Positions 1 through 4,655 of a stretch of DNA of 7,713 nucleotides are shown in pieces. Positions within the stretch are counted from its first letter, which is position 1, and the number at the start of each line of letters is the position of its first letter. The notes beneath the pieces were generated by a model, which was given only the letters and a program-made list of their open reading frames with translations, was not told the DNA's origin and did no database searches. The stretch is taken from NCBI GenBank assembly GCA_009177225.1, contig WFLZ01000273.1, positions 1 through 7,713 on the forward strand, written 5' to 3'. Both the position numbers and the translations under genes were made by a program. Origin of the DNA: Clostridia bacterium. Lineage in GTDB: Bacteria; Bacillota; Clostridia; Oscillospirales; Ruminococcaceae.

Positions 1-459
1 TCGGTAAAGGAAATAGTACTTTCCGGCTGTCTTGCAAAATGCGGTTTCAGACCGTTCTACAACAAAGTCGAAAAGAAACTTGCCGAAAATACCATGAAAC
101 AGCTTCACATTGAGGAACTTGCAAAACGTTGTTACAGGGAACTTTCCGGCGGTCAACAGCAGCGAGTACTTCTTGCCCGTGCCTTGTGTGCAACAAGAAA
201 AATGCTCCTGCTTGACGAACCCGTTACAGGTCTTGACCCTAAAGCTCAAACCGACCTTTACGAACTTATTGCAAAGCTTAACCGTGACGGTATAACAATT
301 ATAATGGTTTCCCACGACCTCAATGCTGCACTGAAATATGCTTCACATATCCTTCATATAGGCAAAAAACAGCTTTTTTTCGGCACTAAGGAAAACTATC
401 TGACCAGTCAGACAGGAATGGATTTTATTGAAACGGAAGGCGGTGAACCGAGTGAATGA
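1..459 (+). CDS. Metal (zinc/manganese-type) ABC transporter ATP-binding protein, 3' part only
   Basis: This is the C-terminal 152 residues of an ABC ATPase; the reading frame is open from the first base, so the start and the Walker A loop lie outside the window. Counting from the window edge, the ABC signature LSGGQQQR is at residues 48-55, Walker B with catalytic Glu (MLLLDEPVTGLD) at 68-79, and the switch histidine (VSHD) at 103-106. Together these make an intact nucleotide-binding half. The protein would power the permease encoded directly downstream, whose start overlaps this stop codon by 8 bases, so the two are probably translationally coupled. The following permease belongs to the ABC-3 family, which points to ZnuC/AdcC/MntB-like uptake of zinc, manganese or iron. 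The metal cannot be told from this fragment. The substrate-binding protein gene is probably upstream, outside the window. Confidence 0.93.
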   Translation, partial: SVKEIVLSGCLAKCGFRPFYNKVEKKLAENTMKQLHIEELAKRCYRELSGGQQQRVLLARALCATRKMLLLDEPVTGLDPKAQTDLYELIAKLNRDGITIIMVSHDLNAALKYASHILHIGKKQLFFGTKENYLTSQTGMDFIETEGGEPSE

Positions 460-1303
460 AATTGCTGAAAAAATTCAGTATTACTTTCAGTTTCCGATTG
501 TAAGGTATGCCATTATAGTCGTGCTGCTTGTGGCACTCTGTTGCTCTCTGCTCGGCGTTACACTCGTACTTAAAAGATTTTCATTTATTGGCGACGGTCT
601 TTCTCACGTTGCTTTCGGAGCTATGGCAGTGGCGACCATAACCAGTATTACGAATCAGATGATAATAGTCCTGCCACTTACGGTAATCTCGGCGGTTCTT
701 CTTCTGCGTACGGGACAGAATACCAAAATAAAAGGTGACGCTGCTGTTGCAATGATTTCAGTAGGTGCGTTGGCAGTCGGCTATATGCTTATAAATATGT
801 TTTCAAAGTCTGCGAACATCGCCGGAGACGTATGCAGCACGCTTTTTGGTTCAACGTCGATTATGGGACTGCAAAAGCATGAAGTATGGCTATGTACAGT
901 ACTTTCTGCTGTGGTACTCTGTGTATTCGTGCTTTTTTACAATAAAATATTCGCAGTTACTTTCGACGAAAGTTTTTCAAAAGCTACAGGCATAAACGCT
1001 GATACATACAATCTGATAATTGCAATAATCACGTCCCTGATTATAGTGCTTGCAATGAGCCTTGTGGGTTCTCTGCTGATTTCCGCACTTATAATTTTCC
1101 CGTCAATAACAGCTATGAGAATTTTCCGGAGTTTCAAAAGCGTTATCATATGTTCTGCTGTGATTTCTGTAATCTGTGCAGGAATCGGATTTTTCGTATC
1201 GCTCCTCTACGGAACACCAGTAGGTGCAACAATCGTTACAGCAAACATTGCAGTATTTTTCATATTCAGTATAATAGCCACTTTTTCAGGCAAAAAAAAA
1301 TGA
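452..1303 (+). CDS. Metal ABC transporter permease, ABC-3 family (ZnuB/AdcB/MntC-like)
   Basis: A 283-residue polytopic membrane protein forming the channel of the ATPase encoded just upstream. Near the N-terminus the segment GVTLVLKRFSFIGDGLSHVAFG matches the family's conserved stretch in which a Gly-Asp-Gly-Leu-Ser-His core follows the first membrane helix. Toward the C-terminus GSLLISALIIFPSITAMRI is the other typical block. About seven or eight hydrophobic helices are visible, as expected for the family, and the length is normal. I chose the GTG at 452 because AGGCGG (438-443) sits 8 bases upstream and the resulting 8-base overlap with the ATPase stop favours coupling. A TTG at 428 or a GTG at 443 would extend it by 8 or 3 residues. 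The gene ends in GGC and three AAA codons, then TGA, inside the left arm of the terminator hairpin. The substrate is probably zinc or manganese. Confidence 0.93.
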   Translation: MNEIAEKIQYYFQFPIVRYAIIVVLLVALCCSLLGVTLVLKRFSFIGDGLSHVAFGAMAVATITSITNQMIIVLPLTVISAVLLLRTGQNTKIKGDAAVAMISVGALAVGYMLINMFSKSANIAGDVCSTLFGSTSIMGLQKHEVWLCTVLSAVVLCVFVLFYNKIFAVTFDESFSKATGINADTYNLIIAIITSLIIVLAMSLVGSLLISALIIFPSITAMRIFRSFKSVIICSAVISVICAGIGFFVSLLYGTPVGATIVTANIAVFFIFSIIATFSGKKK

Positions 1304-1322
1304 CCCGCAAAGGTCATTTTTT
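1295..1322. terminator. Bidirectional intrinsic terminator between convergent permease and relQ genes
   Basis: An 11-base-pair perfect stem, AAAAAATGACC (1295-1305) with GGTCATTTTTT (1312-1322), closes a six-base loop CGCAAA. On the plus strand the hairpin ends in a T run. On the minus strand the run is nine T (1292-1300), so it serves both transcripts. The left arm overlaps the last codons and stop of the permease, and the relQ stop begins only five bases beyond the right arm. Confidence 0.9.
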
Positions 1323-1326
1323 ACTA

Positions 1327-2022
1327 TCAGTTCAAATCATTTATTTCCATGAAAATTCTCTGCATCTGCATATCCGTTTCCGCTATTCTTTCGGCACACT
1401 CCCTCAGTTCTTCGGAAATTTCCGGAGTTATTGAGGCAGACGGCTTGTATTTAAGCTGATGTTCAAGACTTGCCCAGAAATCCATTGCAATGGTTCTTAT
1501 CTGAATCTCAACAGGTGCATACTGTTTCTTGGTGGACAGATAAACCGGCACGTTCACTATCAGATGATAACTTCTGTAACCGCTGGGTTTCGGGTTCTCT
1601 ATGTAGTCCTTTTTCTTTATCACGGTAAAATCATCACGACGGCAAAGCATATCAACTATCGCATATATATCACTTATATAACAACAGGTCACTCTTATTC
1701 CGGCAATATCCAGAAGATTTTTTCTTGCCGCTGACGGAGTAAGCGGAAGTTCCTTTTTCTGTAGCTTTCCTATTATGGATTGCGGAGATTTCAGACGGCT
1801 TTCAATTGTGTGAATCGGATTACGCTGAAATTTTACTTTGAATTCACTGTCAAGTATGTTAAGATAAGTTTTTGTTACTTCAATCGCCGAATCGTAAAGA
1901 TGAGACAGTTCCAGAAAATCAAAGAACAGACTTGTTACCCTTTTCTTGACAGACTCAGGATTTTCCTTTGCAAGAACCGGAAGATTATCCAGTACTTCGG
2001 AAAAAATTTCCTTTTCACTCAT
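1327..2022 (-). CDS. relQ: Small alarmone synthetase, RelQ/YjbM-type GTP pyrophosphokinase
   Basis: A cytosolic 231-residue enzyme predicted to transfer pyrophosphate from ATP to GTP or GDP, making (p)ppGpp. The RelA/SpoT synthetase fold is intact: SRLKSPQSIIGKL at 75-87 (basic nucleotide-binding segment), DIAGIRV at 105-111 carrying the metal-binding Asp105, DYIENPKPSGYRSYHLIV at 139-156 (guanosine-binding loop), and VEIQIRTIAMDFWASLEHQLKYK at 171-193 with the second acidic residue Glu172. There is no HD hydrolase domain and no TGS/ACT region, and the length is near the roughly 210 residues of Bacillus RelQ, so it is a stand-alone synthetase. The C-terminal helix (about 200-228) fits the family's oligomerisation helix. 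The start has GGGAGGA eight bases upstream. The guanosine loop reads SGYRS where NGYRS is common, a mild change. It converges on the metal permease and has its own promoter. Confidence 0.95.
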   Translation of the reverse strand: MSEKEIFSEVLDNLPVLAKENPESVKKRVTSLFFDFLELSHLYDSAIEVTKTYLNILDSEFKVKFQRNPIHTIESRLKSPQSIIGKLQKKELPLTPSAARKNLLDIAGIRVTCCYISDIYAIVDMLCRRDDFTVIKKKDYIENPKPSGYRSYHLIVNVPVYLSTKKQYAPVEIQIRTIAMDFWASLEHQLKYKPSASITPEISEELRECAERIAETDMQMQRIFMEINDLN

Positions 2023-2030
2023 ATTTAAAT

Positions 2031-2037
2031 TCCTCCC
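2031..2037 (-). promoter_or_regulatory. Ribosome binding site of relQ
   Basis: On the minus strand GGGAGGA lies eight bases before the ATG at 2022. It is a near-perfect Shine-Dalgarno match and fixes the relQ start. Confidence 0.85.
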
Positions 2038-2060
2038 TTTCGCAAAAATAGTTAAGTTAT

Positions 2061-2089
2061 ATTATACTCTTATGAGACGGACAGGTCAA
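2061..2089 (-). promoter_or_regulatory. Sigma-A-type promoter of relQ
   Basis: Reading on the minus strand, TTGACC (2084-2089) is followed by a 17-base spacer and a perfect TATAAT (2061-2066). Transcription would start near 2054, about 30 bases before the relQ ATG. It lies in the 83-base gap after the TPM-domain gene, so relQ can be transcribed independently of that gene. Confidence 0.85.
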
Positions 2090-2105
2090 TGGTGAACAAT
2101 GAAGA

Positions 2106-2996
2106 TTATAGTCTTATTTTGTCGATAACGGACATCACGGCAGACATATATGAATCTGATACTTTATTATTCTGTGCTTCTGAAAGAACGTCGTCAAAGC
2201 CTTCGGGAAATTTCCCGTCTGAATCGGCAAAAATCTCTCCGGATTTACTGTCAATCATAATAACACAGCCCTTTCCGTCACTGTAAAGGCGTTTTCTGTA
2301 ATTTTCACAAAGCTTGTTTTCTGCTTTTCCGTGTACTGTAACAACAGAAATATTTCCGTTTTCAAGAACCTGTATAAGTTCTGTTTTTTCATCTTCACTG
2401 AAAATTCCTGCATTGTCAAAAATATACTGCGGACAGCTTTCAGCAAGTTTCATAATTCTGATAACTGCCGATTTATAGTCATTGTCCACTATTTCACGGG
2501 TTGCCGTATAAAAAGCAGACTTTTCATCATCGTCGGAAATATACTCGGCACAGTTTCCTTTTTTATAGAGAAAATCAACATTTGTATCGTCGTTAATCAG
2601 AAGAAGTAAACCGCTTTCATCATCGTCATAAAGTTCATTGTATGTCTTTTCAGCAAACTCTGCCGGTTTCTGACCGTCAAGGTTCGACGCTGTGACAACT
2701 GCCGTATTTATAAGATAATTTCTGTATAGAAATTCAGCATAGTCATTACATTCATCAAAGTCCTTTTTATTTAAAAGTTCTGCGTTGTCGTACACATAAA
2801 CCCCGTCGGCGTGTTCAAGTTTTACAGAAGTCACGCTCTCTGTAGATGATTCCTTTTCAGTTTCCGGAATTTCATCTGAAACCGAAAAAACGGCTGAATT
2901 ATCCATTTCGGGAACTTTTTCAGCACAGTCACACAAAATAACTCCTGAAAAAACGGCAATCATAACAATATAAAAAATTTTTCTCAAAAAAATCAT
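2106..2996 (-). CDS. Exported or lipid-anchored protein with two TPM-like domains
   Basis: A 296-residue protein. Residues 1-21 form a signal sequence: Arg5 and Lys6, then a hydrophobic run ending VILCDC. Cys22 could be a lipobox cysteine, but Leu at -1 is atypical, so cleavage by signal peptidase I or uncleaved anchoring remains possible. Residues 25-62 are an acidic, Ser/Glu-rich linker. Residues 67-185 look like a TPM (TLP18.3/Psb32/MOLO-1) domain, beginning YVYDNAELL, then NTAVVTASNLDG and SGLLLLIN. Residues 191-292 appear to repeat the fold, beginning YIFDNAGIF, then ISVVTV and GCVIMIDSKSG. TPM domains occur in membrane-associated proteins of unclear biochemistry; the function here is unknown. 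I chose the ATG at 2996 because AAGAGG (3002-3007) precedes it. The longer frame from 3065 would run through the promoter and has no good ribosome site. Very acidic overall. Confidence 0.8.
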   Translation of the reverse strand: MIFLRKIFYIVMIAVFSGVILCDCAEKVPEMDNSAVFSVSDEIPETEKESSTESVTSVKLEHADGVYVYDNAELLNKKDFDECNDYAEFLYRNYLINTAVVTASNLDGQKPAEFAEKTYNELYDDDESGLLLLINDDTNVDFLYKKGNCAEYISDDDEKSAFYTATREIVDNDYKSAVIRIMKLAESCPQYIFDNAGIFSEDEKTELIQVLENGNISVVTVHGKAENKLCENYRKRLYSDGKGCVIMIDSKSGEIFADSDGKFPEGFDDVLSEAQNNKVSDSYMSAVMSVIDKIRL

Positions 2997-3005
2997 TCCT
3001 GCCTC

Positions 3006-3034
3006 TTGTAATATTAATAATATTTTAGTATAAT
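3006..3034 (+). promoter_or_regulatory. Promoter of the 8-oxoguanine glycosylase operon
   Basis: TTGTAA (3006-3011), a 17-base spacer and a perfect TATAAT (3029-3034) precede the glycosylase ATG by about 60 bases. Predicted start is near 3041. The -35 hexamer overlaps the ribosome binding site region of the divergent TPM gene, and the spacer covers that gene's -10. Confidence 0.75.
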
Positions 3035-3050
3035 TTAATAGAAAAATCAA
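3022..3050 (-). promoter_or_regulatory. Promoter of the TPM-domain gene
   Basis: On the minus strand TTGATT (3045-3050), a 17-base spacer and TAAAAT (3022-3027) form a reasonable sigma-A promoter, starting transcription near 3015, about 20 bases before the ATG at 2996. It overlaps the oppositely directed promoter of the glycosylase gene. Confidence 0.6.
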
Positions 3051-3095
3051 GTCTTTCAAAGACATTTCACTAAAATTTCATAAAGGAGAATTATT

Positions 3096-3917
3096 ATGGA
3101 CTATTGTGTAAAAGAAAATGATGTCATTGTTTCTGCAAAAGACTTTGACCTCGACGAAACACTTGACTGCGGTCAGGCTTTCCGCTGGAAAAAAATCGCT
3201 TCGGACTATCCCTGCACATATGAGGGGAAATTTCTTAACACGTCACTTAAAGTTTCCCAGACCGGAAATGAAAATTTCATCTTTCATGATACTACAGAAA
3301 ATGATTTTGTGAATATATGGTATAATTATTTCGATTTCGGGACAGATTATTCTGAACTCAAAAAACAGTTTTCAGAGGACGAAACTCTTTCAAAGGCGTG
3401 CAGTTTTGCGGGTGGAATACGTCTGCTCCGTCAGGACAGCTGGGAATGTCTGATTTCGTTCATCATTTCGCAGAATAACAATATTCCACGAATCAAAGGT
3501 ATTATAGACCGTCTGTGCGAACATTACGGCGGACTTTTTCCCTCTCCGGAACAACTCTCTGAGGAAACTCCGGACAGTCTTTCATATCTGCGAAGCGGAT
3601 TCCGTGCAAAATATATATGCGACGCTTCAAGAAAAACTGCTGACGGCACAGTGAATCTTGCAGAAATTTCTGAAATGCCCCTTGATGACGCACGTTCTGA
3701 ACTGAAACAGATTTCCGGAGTAGGTCCGAAAGTTTCGGAATGTGTTCTGCTTTTCGGTATGCACCGCACAGAAGCATTTCCCGTTGACGTATGGATAAAG
3801 CGAGTTCTTGAAGAATACTATCCGGACGGTTTTCCGGAATTTGCAAAGGAAAATGCAGGTATTGCACAGCAGTATCTTTTTCACTATATAAGAAATTTGT
3901 CCGCACAGTCTGAATAA
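3096..3917 (+). CDS. ogg: 8-oxoguanine DNA glycosylase/AP lyase, OGG1 family
   Basis: A 273-residue bifunctional base-excision repair enzyme that should remove 8-oxoguanine opposite cytosine and nick the abasic site. The N-terminal OGG_N domain (about 1-110) contains CGQAFRW at 25-31, matching the GQSFRW block of human OGG1. The HhH-GPD domain follows: ISQNNNIPRIKGIIDRLC at 124-141 matches the human SNNNIARITGMVERLC stretch, and the helix-hairpin-helix ISGVGPKVSECVLLF at 206-220 carries the Schiff-base lysine Lys212. PVDVW at 229-233 supplies the catalytic Asp231. There is no iron-sulphur cluster cysteine set at the C-terminus, which separates it from MutY/Nth. The length suits the bacterial OGG1 branch seen in Clostridium, shorter than the human enzyme. 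AAAGGAG (3082-3088) lies seven bases before the ATG. The next gene follows after 53 bases in the same direction with no terminator between. Confidence 0.95.
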   Translation: MDYCVKENDVIVSAKDFDLDETLDCGQAFRWKKIASDYPCTYEGKFLNTSLKVSQTGNENFIFHDTTENDFVNIWYNYFDFGTDYSELKKQFSEDETLSKACSFAGGIRLLRQDSWECLISFIISQNNNIPRIKGIIDRLCEHYGGLFPSPEQLSEETPDSLSYLRSGFRAKYICDASRKTADGTVNLAEISEMPLDDARSELKQISGVGPKVSECVLLFGMHRTEAFPVDVWIKRVLEEYYPDGFPEFAKENAGIAQQYLFHYIRNLSAQSE

Positions 3918-3941
3918 AAATAAAAAAACATTCCCATAATA

Positions 3942-3963
3942 TTCCTGAAAACTATTTCAGGAG
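3942..3963 (+). promoter_or_regulatory. Hairpin that buries the ribosome binding site of the 83-residue protein
   Basis: Positions 3942-3950 pair with 3955-3963 around an ACTA loop: eight Watson-Crick pairs plus one T-G pair at the base. The right arm contains AGGAG of the AGGAGG ribosome binding site (3959-3964), which lies six bases before the ATG at 3971. No T run follows, so it is not an intrinsic terminator. It could damp or condition translation of the downstream gene; this role is inferred from the fold alone. Confidence 0.5.
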
Positions 3964-3970
3964 GGCTATT

Positions 3971-4222
3971 ATGATTAAGGGTGTAAACAAAAAAATCATT
4001 GAAGTGAATCACACAGACAGTATTTACTTTGAAAAGGCGGTTTTCTATCTAAGACCTAATGTGCGTGAACTGCCGACGGAAGTTTCAAGGGCAGAGGCTG
4101 AAAAATATGTTTCACGTCTCGGACTTGAATACAGAATAAAAAAACGCAGGTCAAAAAAGATAATTATTATTTCTGTGGTAATGATTCTTGCCGTATCCGC
4201 TCTTATCATATACCTGTTATAG
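3971..4222 (+). CDS. Small membrane protein with a C-terminal anchor, unknown function
   Basis: I do not recognise this 83-residue protein. Residues 1-56 are a soluble, charged region with a short hydrophobic patch (KAVFYLRPN at 22-30) and a likely helix at 40-50. Residues 57-63 are strongly basic (KKRRSKK), followed by a single hydrophobic helix at 64-83 that runs to the end (IIIISVVMILAVSALIIYLL). The positive-inside rule puts the N-terminal part in the cytoplasm and makes this a tail-anchored protein. A strong AGGAGGG precedes the ATG, but it is folded into a hairpin. It probably shares the glycosylase transcript, and a strong terminator begins four bases after its stop. It is read as a real gene because of the ribosome site, the ordered hydrophobic tail and its fit between the glycosylase gene and the terminator. 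Confidence 0.8.
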   Translation: MIKGVNKKIIEVNHTDSIYFEKAVFYLRPNVRELPTEVSRAEAEKYVSRLGLEYRIKKRRSKKIIIISVVMILAVSALIIYLL

Positions 4223-4226
4223 ACAA

Positions 4227-4255
4227 AAAAACTCCGTATTAAATACGGAGTTTTT
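4227..4255. terminator. Bidirectional intrinsic terminator between the small membrane protein gene and rnpB
   Basis: A 12-base-pair perfect stem (4227-4238 with 4244-4255), core ACTCCGTA/TACGGAGT, closes a five-base loop. The plus strand leaves through TTTTT and the minus strand through seven T, so it ends both the glycosylase operon and the RNase P RNA gene, which converge here. Confidence 0.93.
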
Positions 4256-4257
4256 CA

Positions 4258-4606
4258 TTATGACCAGACCGATAAGCCGGGTTCTGTCGTGTGCAGCAAT
4301 TTATCTACGCCTGCCGTCGCCGACAGGCTCAAGCCGTCATTACTTCATATCCGCCGAGCAAGCGTTAAGATATGAAGCACCAATAGACGTTGCATCGGGT
4401 AGGGTTTACATAGCAGTACAGTCTCCTGCACTCTGGTGAGCTCTTACCTCGCCTTTCCACCATCACCCCGCATAATACAGGGCAGTATATCTCTGTTGCA
4501 CTTGCCCTAAGGTCGCCCTCGGCTGCCGTTAGCAGTTACCCTGCTCTGTGATGCCCGGACTTTCCTCATAAACTAAAACGTTTCCGCTGCTGCATAGTCT
4601 GCTCAC
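4258..4606 (-). ncRNA. rnpB: RNase P RNA, bacterial class A
   Basis: The catalytic RNA of RNase P, which removes 5' leaders from tRNA precursors. On the minus strand the universal core is plain: GAGGAAAGTCCGGGC (4553-4567) near the 5' end, ACAGAACCCGGCTTAT near the 3' end (about 4272-4287), and GAGGTAAGAGCTCACC in the specificity domain (about 4435-4450). The ends pair as helix P1 (GAGCAGAC with GTCTGGTC, one mismatch), which sets the limits to within a few bases. At about 349 nucleotides it has normal length. The arrangement, including a GTAAACCC-type P15 region, fits class A, the form found in Clostridia, not the Bacillus class B form. It has its own promoter, and the terminator begins about three bases beyond the 3' end. 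The usual GGTAA of the L15 loop appears to read TGTAA. Open frames across this stretch are chance. Confidence 0.95.
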
Positions 4607-4612
4607 GATAAT

Positions 4613-4641
4613 ATAATAACATTTTTCCGTACATTTGTCAA
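4613..4641 (-). promoter_or_regulatory. Promoter of rnpB
   Basis: On the minus strand a perfect TTGACA (4636-4641), a 17-base spacer and TATTAT (4613-4618) place the start at about 4606, exactly where the P1 helix begins. So the primary transcript may need no 5' trimming. The promoter sits only 15 bases after the stop codon of the upstream ydbT-like gene. Confidence 0.88.
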
Positions 4642-4655
4642 GTGTTAATTTTTTA

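Noticed and set aside
1459..2028. Plus-strand open frames at 1459-1734 and 1780-2028
   Set aside because: Both are antisense to relQ, whose motifs are intact on the minus strand.
2997..3065. N-terminal extension of the TPM protein to 3065
   Set aside because: The extension crosses the predicted promoter and transcription start. The ATG at 2996 has AAGAGG upstream and begins directly with a signal sequence.
3502..3906. Long minus-strand open frames opposite the glycosylase (up to 134 codons)
   Set aside because: They are antisense to a well-conserved enzyme, have no ribosome sites, and their translations look like frame shadows rich in Arg and Ser.
3942..3961. Hairpin after the glycosylase read as an intrinsic terminator
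   Set aside because: No T run follows; the right arm is instead the ribosome binding site of the next gene.
4188..4439. An 83-codon open frame on the plus strand
   Set aside because: It starts inside the small membrane protein gene and runs through the terminator and antisense to the RNase P RNA. The sequence is fully explained by the RNA.
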